A stretch of DNA of 60,000 bases from Chrysomallon squamiferum (Eukaryota > Mollusca > Gastropoda > Neomphalida > Peltospiridae), in NCBI GenBank assembly GCA_012295275.1, contig CM022675.1:3035536-3095535 (forward strand). Direction: 5' to 3'. Shown in pieces: positions 12,241 to 26,081 of this stretch; position 1 is the stretch's first letter; every line of letters starts with the position of its first letter. The position numbers and the translations under genes were made by a program. The notes beneath the pieces are model-generated. The model saw only the letters and a program-made list of their open reading frames with translations, ran no database searches and had not been told where the DNA came from.

Positions 12241-15200
12241 TAATACTACCTACATAACTTCATTACACAATGAATTCTTAAACAAAACAAATATTATATG
12301 TACAGATCGGAAATGTCTTCTTTTTTTCTTCAGCATATATACATAAATTCATACACGAATGCACACATACATATACGATAGATTTTCAAGGGCAGATAAT
12401 CGAAATTGAACTATTAAACAAAATGATATAGATAAGGTTACAGTCTAGTGTGTTTACTGCTATTTGGTTGGACCACTAAAACAACAATACTTATGGTTTG
12501 ATAGTACTACTGATATGTATGTCTTTATTGCAGTTATTATACTGAAGAGTTCCAGATTAGATGGAAACCAATTACTGTTGTGTTTAAACAATTAAATGTC
12601 TCCACCTAAAACTGCACATAATATTACAATGCATCCATTTCATTTCAGATGAAACCAATTAATTTTAGTAAAATTATAATGTGTAATGTTAAACAGAAAT
12701 AATTAATTACCCATTACGATAATATCAGTAAAATAAAAATAAAATAATAATCAAATCTAATAATAACCATATATGTAAGTATGTTTCATTCATAGTATTT
12801 TATTTTATAGTAAAAATTCAGTTTTAGAATAAAGATGTACTATAGTGATAACTAAATATATGTATGTGTTTGTTGAACATTTATAAATATTAAATTGCGA
12901 GTTTATCATCAGATATATAATAATTAAAAAGAGATTACCTCACTTAGGACACAATTAACAGAGCAAAATACAGTAATCAGTTTATGTTTTTAAATGTGTT
13001 TAAAATTTGAGTTACTGAATGAAAATAATTCACAGCTGAACTTTAATAAATAGGCAGTTTAGTCTTCAAAATTTTAAATAACATCCTCATTTCATGATAC
13101 CCTGATACATGTATAAAATAACTTATAGATTTATATAATCCTGTCACTCAACACAAAGGAGATGAGCAAAGAAAAACAAAGTTTGTTGTCTTTCAAAAGT
13201 CTTGTACTGAACACATTTCATTAACTGACAAAATGTTAGTTCAGACATTCTTTTCTCTTTAGAGGGTCTCATTGTACTGAACTCAGATGTCAACAGATTT
13301 TATAGCTGCATCTTACATCAGCTCAAGTGTTGTATCTTCTACATCTTATGATTAGGACGTTTAGGAAGAGAAATTTTCCTCCAACTGCAAGAAAGTAGAT
13401 GATTCCTGGTTGTTCTCTCAGTCATGATGTTTTCATTACATTCTAATTGAAAAAAACTATCATGTAATATATATTGAGAATATTTTTTTCTTATTTCTTG
13501 AAAAAGATAATTATTAAAGCTAAATATCTTATTATTTTTGAATTTTGGAGATACTAACAATTCCATGTTAAGAGTAAAGATATTTCACCGCTTTAAATAA
13601 TGACTTTTTAAAAATTAATATTTGCTATTCTGTAACAAGTGTCTGGCCAGTTGGAACCTATTTTTCCTGAGGAAATCTTCATAAAACAATTACTATAATA
13701 ATGATATTTAAAAAACAGAAATTGGGATATTTAGTCGTAAAATCTCCATAATACTAAGATTTTACAAATATTAAACAGACAATATTTCTACTCTTGTTAG
13801 CAATAGTGTTAATAAATGATAGTGTTTTATTTGAATTTGTTTTCTTTCCAATATTTAAAAAAAGAAGAAAACAAAAGGAAGAAAAAAAGGGTTTATTTAA
13901 TAGAATATCATTTGTTTTCATTATTGTTGAAGCTGATATTTTTACATTCACAAATAAAACATTTCTGAGTTGTTCTGTAGGCAGGTGTTTTACTAGACAT
14001 TGATGATATTACTTTGTCACTGGACTAATCCACTTACACAGTTGTTCTTCCTGTGTCTGTGACAGCTGTAAATATTTAACTGTTTTCTTTATTCAAATTC
14101 AAATGCTGAAACATTTTAACAATGAAAATGGATAATATGATAGCAAATTATAATTATAATTATTATTATTGTTGTTGTTGTTACTGTTGTTGTTATTATT
14201 ATTCTTTCTTAATTTTTATTATTTTTCTTCTACTGCTTCACAATATTTTGTGATAATTTTAAAATTTTAAATATATATTATGCACAATTTATTCTGCTTG
14301 GAAGGGCAGCTAACTCTTCTGATGTTTTTTGTTTATTTTAATCTTTCTTTGTAAGTGTTGTGTAAAGAGTTTACTCAGGGAATTGTTAATATTGTTTTTG
14401 TCTGATTTTCAATTCATGTTGTTCTAAGTATGTTGTCAAAAGAATTTCATTGCTGTACATGTATTAACGTAACCAATTTTTTGTAACCAAATATTTTATT
14501 TATTTCTACAATCATCATATGAAACGTGTTAAAATGGTGTATTAACATAACCAATATTTTGTATTCAAATATTTTTAATATCGCCAAGGATTTTATTTAT
14601 TTCTGCATCAATAATTTTGTAACTATTGAAATGGTGTATAAACATAGCCAATAGTTTTAACCAAATATTTTTCACGTCAGCAAATATTCCATATATTTCG
14701 TCAGTCATAATATATAATAAATTATGCCATGCAATTTCAGCAAGTTTAGTATGAAATAAGCTTGTGTTCTTTGCAAAGTTTGATGGTTAAATATATTATG
14801 GTAAGCAATTTTAGCAACATTAATATTCAAAGGATTGTTATTAAAAAATATAAAACAAAATATTTCTTGAAAAAATATTTTATTCGTAATATAAAAATAT
14901 GTAATCATTTTATTAAAGTAACAGTATAAAAAGAAGGGCTTAGAATCAGTTTGGTCTAAAACACAGAACTTAATTTTTGAGATGATTGATATTGAAGTTG
15001 TCAAAGTGTATAAAGTTAAAATAATACAAAATTGTTAATCGATTGAGTTACAAATGATTGTCAAAAGTTAGAAACTTTACACAGTTCTGACAGTATCTTA
15101 ATTTATCAGAATCTGATATTATATAATATTTTCTATTGTTTTTAGTTTTAAAATAAAAATGTTTGGTATTAGACTTCTCTGATTCTTTACCTTTCATTAA

Positions 15201-15648
15201 TTGTAATAACTTTCTATTTAATAATATTGTGACTCTTTTATAAAATGGATATAAATTCATAATAGAAATTATATACAAAGCAGCCAGAGACATATTGGCT
15301 ATGGTTTATATTTTCAAATCATTTTGTTAACTTGGCTGATGTGTATATGAGAATTGTGAGGGTAAATTTGATATAAACAACAATAATTTTATGCCAGTTA
15401 TATACACCAGGTCTACCTATATGCAGTATAAAATAGCCAGTAGCCTGTCCTGTCTATGAGAGGGTGCACATCTTGTTAATAACAAAAACAGTAGTCCATG
15501 CTCTGATAACATGAGTTTTCCTCTTCTTTTTTCTATGATCCTTCACCACTTCTATGTCACCATGTAATCATATATTACAAATTAATACAACATTTATTCT
15601 TCCTATGATATCAAGAAATGACAAATGAACACTGAATTATTAACATAA
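12241..15648. other. AT-rich intergenic region, no gene recognised
   Basis: Between the Tc1 relic and the 3' end of gene C I see only AT-rich sequence with homopolymer and ATT runs. ORFs of 65-100 codons here (for example 13339-13566, 14705-15004 and 15048-15293 on the minus strand) have no recognisable domain and no copy elsewhere in the window. The last few hundred bases resemble the 3' flanks of B, G and I. Confidence 0.6.
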
Positions 15649-16213
15649 TCAACCTCTCACAGAACCAAGGTGGTTATAATCATCATTGGTGCAGTCAACA
15701 TTTCTCAAATCCGTGTCAGCGATGTTGTAGTCGTCTTCAGTCACAGCAGCGATGTGGTTGTACGTCTCATCATGAGAAGATGTTGTCTTTGGTGTTGTTG
15801 TATCGTAATCACCTTCCACGACGTCTCTGATGTGGTTGTATGTTTTGTCATGAGCAGACATAGACTTTGGTTTTGATTGAGTTGTATCATAATCACCTTC
15901 AACGTTGCTGTCAGTGTGGTTGTAGTTGACATTGTTGTTTATATGACTGTCATCTAGAACATTGTAGTCGTCTTCATCAGTGTTGTTGTTGCAGCTGTTG
16001 TTTGTTTGAGCAGCTGCCACATTCACATCAGTTGCTAGTTCATAGCTGCAATTTGTTTGAACATTCGCTGTATTCACATCAGTCGCCAGTTCATAGTCAC
16101 TGGAGTTTGGCTTGGTTACCATGGTAACATTTGTTAGAGTTTCAAACTCATAATTTGAAACAGTTCCTGGTTTGATCTTATCGTAATCTGACAAGTTTTG
16201 TTGATTCACAGAT
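15649..16213 (-). other. Gene C cytoplasmic tail exon
   Basis: About 188 codons, fully open, homologous to the tails of B, G and I. It has a local insertion that repeats an SYELATDVN-type segment and lacks the KSSSxVYS region. The ACCATGG context at NVTMVTK is kept. The acceptor is inferred as TCAG|A at 16213; the more 5' AAG acceptor near 16251 would put an in-frame TGA after the transmembrane exon. Confidence 0.65.
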
Positions 16214-19200
16214 CTGATTTGTCTAGTCAGGTTGCTTTCTGGTTTAGTCTTGAAACAAAATTTATGCGAACTGAAAAAAAAATAATAATAATAATTTAAA
16301 AAAAAAAACCAAACAAAAATGATAAAACAAAGAAAAAAGCAAATAAATAAACAAACAAATAAACAAATAAAAAAATGTAATAAATAAGCAAATATAACAA
16401 ACTAAAGAAATAAATAAAAACAAACAAATAAATCAATAAACGGAACAAATAAATAAAGAAAATGTAAGTTGAAACAGTTAAAGTTGAATAACAAAGAAGA
16501 AAAAGAAAAAAGAAGAAAAAAGGAATCTTAATAAGCTTGAAAAGTACAAATCAAAATTATTTTTATGTTTACCTTTTCATCCAAGCAGTCACAACAACAG
16601 CTCCAGCTATGAGTAGAATTAGAGTAATAGAAACACCACCAGCAACACCTACATAAATAAATAAATAAATAGTAATAATTATATTATTAATAATAATAAT
16701 AATAAATAATAATAATAATAAATAAATAAATAAATAATAATAAATAATAATAATAAATAAATAATAATAAATAAACATTTGTAAATGAAAATATAAATAA
16801 ATAACTTTATTGACAGAATTTCAATAAGTATACGTAATCTAGTCTTTAACTATATAATTATCTTAATTCGGTTTTGTTTAATGTTACTACTATAGTTAAA
16901 TTTCGAAATTTTACATGTAATTTCTTTCTTTTTGTTTTTATTTTGTGCATATTTTGTCTTGTTGCTTATGCAGGTTTTATGCAAGCATATTCATTAAAGT
17001 AAATAAATATTAGTAACTTAAATGCACATGTTAATTTCAGGTAAATATTGTTTTTAATCTTACCTGTTTGATCTTTTTCATTTTTATTAAGAATCTGAGA
17101 TTTTGTAACTGCAGCACCTGCAACGACAACAACAATAATAATAATAATAAAAACATTAACAACAACAAAACAAATAATAGTAGTAGCAGTAGTAATGATA
17201 ATTATAATGATAATGATAATAATGATGATATTAATGATAATGATAATAATGATGATATTAATGATCATAGTTTAAAAAATAATGATAATAATAATAACAC
17301 AATACCAACTACTAATATCATAATAAAAACAAGAAAATTAATAGAATTTCTCTAGTAGTATTGTAATAACAACAGCAGCAACTGCTACTACTACTACTAC
17401 TACAAAAACAAGAACTATAGTAATAAAACAACTTCTACAGTTCTGTTATTAATAATTTCAATGGTTTAATCCTAAATATCAATTATAAATTTAAACAAAT
17501 TATTAACTAAGTATTTACAAAGGGAAATAATTATTTTATCTGATACGAAAGTGAACGGAGTTGTCTCCCTTTCAGACTTTTCTGTAACCTGTTTTGTCTT
17601 CTCTTGAAGTTGTTATTTCAGAGAAACTTGGAACTAACAAATTTGAATGAGATAAAGTCAAATGTTTTAACAAAGAATTAAGAAATATGACGTACATTTT
17701 CTGAACACATCTTGATATCTGAATATAATCAAAAGCAGATTTCTTAGTTTAGGTAATGTAAGCTCTGCGTTTTTATTTTTTTATGTGTTGTAATTTTCAA
17801 AACAAGAACAATAACAACAACAACAAAAATCTATATATCTATAATATTTATCTATATGTACGCATCTCTCTCTTTCTGTCTGTCTGTCCATCAGTCCATC
17901 AATCCATCTCTTTGTATACAGTTCTTACTATAAAATTACCCAAGATAAAGAATACATTGTTTTTAATACCTGGATTGGTTTTATAGGCTTAAAATCATAG
18001 GTGCATAAAATATATAACTATATTTTTGAAAATACTATTTATCGACAATATTTAAATAACTGTCAAAGTAAATTTACAATTATACACTGACCATACTGTT
18101 ATTAAAGGTTGCCATTATTTGTATGACTGTTAGACCTAACCTTCCTCAGTACGTAATGGGTTATTGCTTGTTTCATCCAGTGCTTCATAAATTATTTAGT
18201 AACTTAAATGTGAATAACCGTCTGTCTGTAAGAACGAGCAAATAAAAGTTTCATTGGTCCTTGAGGAAAATGTAGCTGAATGAATATCTCTGAAGACTGA
18301 TTATGAAATACATTCATTTATTTTTAATTCTGCAGAAAATTATATATATATATATATATATACACATATAAACAAACAAAGAAATAAATAATACTTACTA
18401 TTAATACAAATGGCGGAATTGTGGATGCTGCAGTTACTGATTGAAAATGAAGTTTTGCCATTTGAGAATTTTTCTAACAACACGCAGCCATTTTGTGTAA
18501 TGTTTATATTCAGTGTTTCATCTTCAAAAACTGGAATTATATAATCAAAAGCAGTCCCTTTTATCCCATAATGAATAAATTACTTTAATTTAATTTTTGT
18601 ATTTGTCAAAAATAATATAATAATAATAAAAAGAAAAAGAAGAAGTTGTATGTCTGTTCGTCTTAACATGAACAAGTAACTCACTGAAATGACTGTCAGT
18701 CCAGACTATTTGTTTGTCACGTTTTAATCCAATCCAGTACTTTCTGTTAGGCCATAAAGGTTGTCTTATTGTTTCAGCGTCACTTTTGTTTGGTTTGACT
18801 AAAACACAGCTTGAATTAGATGAAAACCAGCTTTCAGTCATGTAATGATTGTAACACGAGTCGTCAGAATACTGTCCAGGACCTGATGGGGAAAAAAGAA
18901 GAAATATTTAAATTATTGTACGTAGCAATAAGCAGTATTAAATGTTAAGCTAACATTAAAAATATGTGTGAAATTATGTAATTTATGCAGTGATTCTTAA
19001 CAGTTTTAGATGGTTTTTTTCTAATTTTTTATTTTTCAGAATTGTATATACTATTAAATGGATGCCAAACAAAAATAAAAAGTTATTAAGCAGTTGTTAT
19101 GCCTAAAAATATTTTTAGATAAAACTTGATTTTATCTTCTTGCATGTCTTAGTAGCATTTGAAAGCTTTATTAACATCTGAGCGAACTTACACGCTGTGT

Positions 19201-20276
19201 TTAGGAGTTACCTAAAAATATATTTTACCTACCACTGCACTGTCTGTTTTCTAAATGGATGGAGGTGAGGGTTAAAGTTTTAATTCTTAATAGTATGGGT
19301 ACTAAGAGGAACAGGATTATTATTGTAGCTAAGTTCGATCATTTTTACATTTCCATTTCGATTGACTTGCATGTCAGTTGAATGTGATGCTTGAATCGAA
19401 ATATTTCTTGTTATTGCGTTTTTCATTCTGAAAGTACGCCAGATTTTTCATCTTTTATCACAGTTTTCAAGCCTTTGTTTTCAGTTTTTATTCTAAAGTT
19501 ACCACTTTTCGCTTTTCATTAATACTGATACCCTTTCTTCTTGTCCAGTTTTATGTTAACAGAGAAAATTCTGAATATAAAAAAGCTTATCCACAAGAAA
19601 ACATATAAACAAACATCCCCAACAACAAAAACTGCTCTTAAAACGACCTTCCTTGTATTTTTTTTTTTTTTTTTTTTAATTAATCAGGTCAGTTTCTGCA
19701 GGTAGAAGTTTAAATATTTCTTAAGAAGATTCATATACTCTAAGTGAAAATATTCAAAACGTAAAATGTTTTTAAAGTATTAAAATACGAACACTTTAAC
19801 ACTGGCTTTGAATGTGTAAAATGGCGTCTATGCGTCTATGCGTCTATGCATATTCAAATTGTTAACTCACAGTTACAAATGAATCCTTTTTTTATCTCAC
19901 AGTTCTCTTCTGTTTTGATTATTAAACTCCATACATCTTGGTCAACATATCCACATAGACCCTGAATATCCAAATGAACAGTTATATCTGTAAACAAAAA
20001 ATAATAAAATAAAATAAAGAAATAAATAAATTATGTATACAATAGTAACAGTGGAGTATTCGAAACAGTAGAAATAGTTGTATTACAAGTAGTAATAGTA
20101 GTTGTAGTTGTCGTAGTAATAGTAGCAGTCGCTTAAGTGGCAATTTTAGTAGTATGCGTGCCAATAACAGCTATAGAATATAATTATAATTGATATCAGC
20201 AAAAATCATTGAGAGACAGAGAGAGTAAATACAAATCCTATATGTATTTTTCTTATAGTTTTCTTAAATATATGTA

Positions 20277-20331
<55 letters not shown>

Positions 20332-20332
20332 T
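20277..20332. repeat. (TG)n microsatellite in a gene C intron
   Basis: About 28 TG units. A second interrupted TG/TATG tract occupies roughly 20960-21090. Long Cys-Val or Thr-His ORFs over them are artefacts. Confidence 0.9.
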
Positions 20333-21056
20333 GTATAGTGTACAAAAGATCTAGCCCATTAGCAAATCAATGTTATTTTATTGTTTTTCTATATGTGTAT
20401 ACTCGGGCAGATAAATTTAAAAAAGACATATATCAGTTGGGGCTTGTTTTGTTACCACCATCATTTCTGATCTCTAATTTACGAAGTAAATGTGGAGATG
20501 TTGTATATTAATGAGCAAATGGAAATAAAAGTTACCTATTTTATAAATACTCATTGTGTTTTCAGTCCCACAGTTTCATTGACGTTTCCCAAACAAACAC
20601 TTTTATTTTGTCTGAGAAGAAATCGATGTGAAAACTGATTCCAAAACCTAAGACAGTAGCACTTATCTCCCTGAAATAAAACTATATTTTATTGTCAATT
20701 TTTTTTTAAAAATATTGTATCTTTTACTTTTAATTATGTTCGTTTAAAAAAAGAAGTATTTTTATTAAATTATCGAAACATTAATGCGTTATAAACAAAA
20801 AGAATTTATAAAACTAGTGAAAGTATACGTTAAATGTAGCATGTAGACAAAAAAAAAGAAGATATAAACAGAACCAGAAAAAAGAAACCTACAGAAAGCA
20901 ACAACAAAAGACAACAACAGATGTAGCAGCCTCAAAACTCCACCCCCACGACTGTTTCTCTGTATGTGTGTGTGTGTGTGTGTGTGTATGTGTGTGTATA
21001 TATATACGTGTGTATGTGTCAATTTTGTTTCTGTTTGTGTGTATGTGTGTGTGTGT

Positions 21057-21089
<33 letters not shown>

Positions 21090-21356
21090 GTTGTATGGAT
21101 GGAAGGATGGAAAGAGATACCAAACATATTTGAGCCACTTTTTCCTTATAAATATTTTGGGTGGATAACAACTAAAGTATCCAAGAGAGATGATATTGCT
21201 CAAGTATCAGTATTTGTAGTCCATGTTATATTTTCACACATGCATGTTTTTAACCTGATGAAAATAATTCAGAAAATTGTGGTCTGTTACGTTTTTAGTT
21301 TTCGTGGAAAGTGTTCTCACTACTGTGATACACTAGAATTTATCTTGAAACAATGA

Positions 21357-22140
21357 TATACTATTTGAAGCTCAAGCAGAATTTAGAAAGCATTACTCTA
21401 AGGTTTTCACGTATTTCGGAATGAAATCTGTGATTTAAAATATGCAGGACAATTGATCTTCGTGACGTTTTCACTTACTGTACAAATTATTCACGTTAAG
21501 TTGATAGTTAACAAATCCTGAATCACAACGCGTAACGCCACCTCTCTTGTAATTATTGAAAATAAAAACTGTTTAACTCAACTAAATGTTATAATTATTT
21601 GTATTTATTTCTATTTAAAGGTATATGTCTACATATCTAGGAGGGTGTTTTGGGACTGCAGGGGTATTTTGAGGCTGATGAGTGATTTCAGGCTCCATTA
21701 GGCCAACTAAGAAAGATGTCTTTCAAATCCTTAAGAGTCTCAAATGATTGTTTTAAAACCGGTAATAGTTAATTATTCACAATAGCGTATAGACAGTTTA
21801 TTGTTAGTTCATAATCAGTTTATTATGTTCAGTACAGGACGGAGTCCAGTCACAAACATCAGATGCAGCCGACGAAAGTCGAATTAATGGGGCTTTTTTG
21901 CCCACACTCGATTATCAAGAAAACCGGTGTGTGTGTGTTACAATGTCTGTGTATGTTTCTGTATGTTACTGTGTGTGTTTGTGTCTGCGTTACACTGTGA
22001 GTATGTGTGTGTGGTTTGTAAATGTTACTGTGTATGTGTGTATGTTTTTTATATGTTCCTATGAATGTGTGTCTGTTTGTGTGTTTTTTATTTTTGTCTA
22101 TGTGTTACTATGGTATGTATGTGTGTATATGTGAGAGAGC
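21357..22140. other. Unassigned sequence within the large WSC intron of gene C
   Basis: This roughly 1.5-kb intron is much longer than the matching intron in the plus-strand genes. It holds a block (21360-21900) without paralogous sequence elsewhere in the window, followed by degenerate TG repeat. I recognise no protein-coding similarity or terminal repeats. A decayed insertion is possible. Confidence 0.4.
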
Positions 22141-23546
22141 TTAATAACCAAAATATTTAATTTATCATATAAACTGCTAACCTGCAATCCCACATATGTT
22201 ACACTTGCAGTAGTTTTTGTTGACATTGGTAGTAACATCGGCTTGCCTGGTTGTCGTATTTGATTTGATAAAACTGTTCAGATTGTGATTAATTCATTTC
22301 TCCAACATAATGAAACAGTGGTGTGTTATCCTCTGTAAACATAAGTAGATTTGTTTAATGCAGTCGATTTTGAATTATCTTTTAATATAAGGAATAATTT
22401 TGTATATAAAGTGCAGTCTGACATACACGCATGCATATTCACATGCATATATAATTACGTGAATTTCATTTGTCCTAAAATATTTTCTTTAAGCAAGAAA
22501 CTTTACGAAAAATTATCACGCCAATAGTATATTATGTACAATACTACATTTACCAAATTATAAAAACACTAACAGCTATATTACTACTGTTACTCCTGCT
22601 GCCACTTCTAATAATAATATGGTGATGATGATCGTTATCATAAATCCGCATTCTTATTATAATAAAAATAAAGAAAACAAAAAACAAACAAACAACAAAA
22701 ACAAAAATCAAACAAAACAAATGCTTACAAATAATAATATGTGTGAGGGATAAAAAAAAATTATATCTTAAATGCAGTATAATTATTTCACTCAGCTGAT
22801 TGGGTTAAACAGACCTTCGTTCTGTAACCAATTTTTTATCACGTGTCTAGAAGCTATCTGTCTACAGGGAGAAAAAATATCGACGCTCATGTCTAATAAA
22901 ATCTATTTTTTTATTTTCTATTTTATTATAGCGTTAGTAACGTCAATAAATGACCATTATTAGATAATACTAACAAGTACATTTATATTGATATTATTTT
23001 ATAATGATTACCTATATATCTAGATATGTATAGATATATATATATATGTGCACACTCATACACACAACGATAAATGTGTTCATGTTAAGCTGTAATATAA
23101 ACTCAATACAGTTGAACATTCACAGTAGTCATAACTGTCGGTCTGCTTATTTCTAATCCTAACTGCAAAGTACGACAAAACAATGATTTATATCACCTGT
23201 CCACATCCATGAACTGTACTGAACTTTAGCTCCAATCCAGTAAGATCCAGCTGTGACGTCACTCAGTAATGTAATATCTGACGTATTGTATAGGTGTTCT
23301 CCACGTTCGTGACATGCATAAACTGCTGTGTCCCATGTGACGTTATTTAATACACGCAGAGTAGCTGTAATGAAACAGAATATATTTACTTACAAATCTA
23401 ATGTAATCGATCGCAAAAGTAAGAAAATAAAAATAAAAAATGTTCGCTTGTAACTAAAATATTTTACCTGACACGGAAAACAGCTGACATAAAATCCCGC
23501 TAAAAACTGTCAGAAGCAGACGAGTTGTACTCCACAGGTCAGCCAT

Positions 23547-24090
23547 GACACCTTGTGACCTGTACAAAGAAGTAAAACATTATCTGTGTTTAACAATACC
23601 GGTCTGTCACAAACAAAAATAATTTTGTAAAACGATACAGCAATTTCAAAAACTATAGTGAAACCACAGAACTAGCTATACGTAAATGACTAATAATAGA
23701 CTTTGTACATAAAAACACTTTTGTGTTTAATAAACCATGAAGTGAACAGAGTGTGACTGCTGTCCTAGAAAGAAAACAACTCACGCGTTCACTTCAAATA
23801 AACTTGCTAAGTACAGACTATCTACCTGTTTATTTTGTGTTCATTTTCACTTTAAAGATGACGACGGCTGTGACGATGACTATAATTACGATAATGTTGT
23901 TATTATGTTAAGATGATGATGATGATGATGTTTACGATAATGTTGTTATTATGTTAAGATGATGATGATGATGTTATGATCAAAAACTCAGTGATTTTGA
24001 TAACAATGAGATACATGCAATTCTGGCTGAAATTATTTAAATATTTAACAGAAACTGGATTTTGTGTTTAATATAATTAGTGGGCAAAGT
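23547..24090 (-). promoter_or_regulatory. 5' flank of gene C, left arm of an inverted repeat
   Basis: This flank matches the reverse complement of the gene D flank (about 25600-26210) nearly end to end. Shared blocks include GTTTTACAAAATTA near the gene, CTTTGTACAT, GAACAGAGTGTG, CTGTCCTAGAAAGAAAA, a GATGATG-rich stretch and TTGTGTTTAAT at the far end. Similar blocks lie upstream of E and, decayed, B. I take it to contain the family promoter. There is no strong TATA box at the position matching D. Confidence 0.55.
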
Positions 24091-24325
24091 TTTTTTTCCT
24101 AGAAACTAATAAATACACATATATGTACACACATACACACACATACTTACATACACATACACTGTGTACACATTATATACATACATACACACACAAATAT
24201 ATACACGCATATCCACGTACATTGAAATATGCACATCACACGTACATAGACACATACACAAATATACACACCTCGCTCAGTCTGTATATACACATCCTTA
24301 TATATGTATATGTGTATGTGTGTGA

Positions 24326-24358
<33 letters not shown>

Positions 24359-24890
24359 CATATAGATAGATAGATAGATAGATATGTTAATATACACAAA
24401 TGTGTGTACATAGATGGACTTACCTACTTTCAAACACACATGCACACGTATGTTTATGTAGATGTGTATATATACACAGAAACACACTGGCTTATACTGC
24501 GTAACAATTATTCCGTCACTGATTTCGTTTTATTTTCACTTTTTAATTTTTTTTAGATCACCTCTTTTTCTTTCAATTCCTTTTCTTTTTCACACGTATA
24601 TAGACACACACACATACACACACACCTCTGTCAGTATGTATAAATACATGCTTATCTGTGTATGTCTATTCATCTGTTTGTATGTTTATATTATACAGAT
24701 GTGTGTATGTAGATACACATATATACTTTCATATTAACACATGTAAGTATGAATACATGTTTTTAATCTCTTTATGAATGTTTTCACAACCACACAAACA
24801 CATACACATGTGTTTGATTAGATGTACACATCTACCTACATTTATACATACCCAGAAACACACTGGTATATACTTATAACAATTATTCTG

Positions 24891-24986
24891 AGGTAGCTCT
24901 TTCTCGTTTGAAATTTCACATCAGACTTTTCGATCCTTGAAAGAAAATAACTCAGACGTTAACTTCAAATAAACTTGCTAAACTTG
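24891..24986 (-). promoter_or_regulatory. Orphan third copy of the family 5' flank
   Basis: The order of GTAGCT-CTCGTTTGAAA, GACTTTTCGATCCTTGAAAG, AAAATAACTCA and CTTCAAATAAACTTGCTAA matches the upstream region of C, with the same orientation. No receptor exon follows on either side. It looks like a residue of a lost gene between C and D. Confidence 0.5.
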
Positions 24987-25279
24987 TTTTCTGTGTGTTC
25001 GTTTTATTTATTTATTTATTTATTTTTATAAATCATCTCTGTTTCTTTGTCGCTCTATTTAAATTATGAATTTTGAAATAGCTTGATTTGTTCAGTTTAC
25101 TATTTGTGTTAACGAAACAGAAGAAGAAGAAGAAAGAAAAAGAGGTGATACGAAGAATAATTAAAAACAAAATGAAAAGAAAAAGAAAGAGAGAAAAGTG
25201 GACAGCAGTGATGGAATAATTGTTATACAGTTTATGTCAGCGTGTTTCTGTGTTAAATATGAACGTAGTTAGATATGTG

Positions 25280-25449
25280 CATCTACATAAACACATGAGT
25301 ATATATAAACATACAGAGAAATACATACAGACACATAAACACGTGTGTATATATAAACATACACATACAAAGAAATACATACAGACACATAAACACGTGT
25401 GTATATATAAACATACACGTACAGAGAAATACATACAGACACATAAACG
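25280..25449. repeat. Minisatellite, 54-bp period, about 3 copies
   Basis: The unit containing ACAGACACATAAACACGTGT recurs at 25327, 25381 and (slightly changed) 25435, exactly 54 bases apart. Open frames on both strands reflect the period being divisible by three. Confidence 0.85.
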
Positions 25450-26081
25450 TGTTTATACATACTGACAGGTGGATATGGTTCTGTATGTGTCTATGTACGT
25501 GTGTGTGAATGTACGTGCGTATGTGTGTATTTCTGAATGACTATAAGTATATATGTATCTGTAGTGTATGTATATGTATGTATCTTTGTGTGTATTTTAT
25601 TACTTACTTGTTCTAGGCAGAAAACGTAGTAGAATAATCACATTAAACACAAATTCTACTGTCTTTAACTATTTAAATAATTTCAGTCCTTCTATATTTC
25701 TCATTATTATCAAAATCAATTAATTTCTATCACAACATCATGATCGTGATCATAACATAATAACAACATTATCTTAATCATAATCGTCATCGTCGTCATC
25801 TTCATAATAAAGACAGAATTATTATAATTATAGCTTTCATCATCGACATTTTTATCTTCGTCATAAAAACGTAGACAACGATAACAGGTAGATAGTCTAT
25901 ATTTAGTAAGATTATTTAATACAGTCGTGTGAGTTATTTTCTTTCTAGGACAGCAGACACACTCTGTTCACTTCCTGGTTTGTTAAACACAAAGGTGTTT
26001 TAATGTACAAAGTCTAACGTAAGATTTCAAACGTGCACTAGTTACCTCGGTAATTAAAATATTTATTATTAATCATCTGCG

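Larger units (their letters stand above)
15649..23546 (-). pseudogene. Gene C: CTLD/WSC receptor with long multi-tyrosine tail, frame broken in WSC
   Basis: Exons 5' to 3': 23468-23546 (signal peptide, MADLWSTTRLLL...), 23197-23364 (CTLD1 N-half), 22182-22332 and 20536-20670 (WSC), 19871-19987 (CTLD1 C-half), 18685-18882 and 18399-18530 (CTLD2), 17589-17633 and 17064-17117 (stalk), 16573-16648 (transmembrane, intact), 15649-16213 (tail). Lesions are confined to the WSC module: TAA at 22289-22291 in place of a GAA codon, a 4-nt deletion near 22211-22220, and a 1-nt deletion near 20577-20581. Because the WSC cassette is phase 1 at both edges, skipping both exons would restore an open frame with a normal CTLD1, so the gene might still encode a WSC-less receptor. 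The ectodomain subtype matches gene E (GPGQYS, GLCGYV). The tail has SDYDKI, YNVL, two YNHI and YNHL. Confidence 0.75.
24100..25600. repeat. Microsatellite-rich centre of the C/D intergenic region
   Basis: CA/TG, ACAT/ATGT and GATA tracts dominate, with a 54-bp minisatellite at about 25280-25449. The ORFs here are repeat translations. A third copy of the family 5' flank is embedded at 24891-24986. Confidence 0.8.

Noticed and set aside
13339-15293. Several 65-99 codon ORFs between the Tc1 relic and gene C
   Set aside because: AT-biased composition, no motif, no paralogue in the window and no splice context; indistinguishable from chance.
20789-21356. Thr-His and Cys-Val rich ORFs on both strands
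   Set aside because: They arise from TG/CA repeats in a gene C intron; frames overlap on both strands and are not conserved in paralogues.
25269-25465. Regularly spaced repeats that could suggest a CRISPR-like array
   Set aside because: It is a 54-bp tandem minisatellite with no unique spacers, in eukaryotic DNA.
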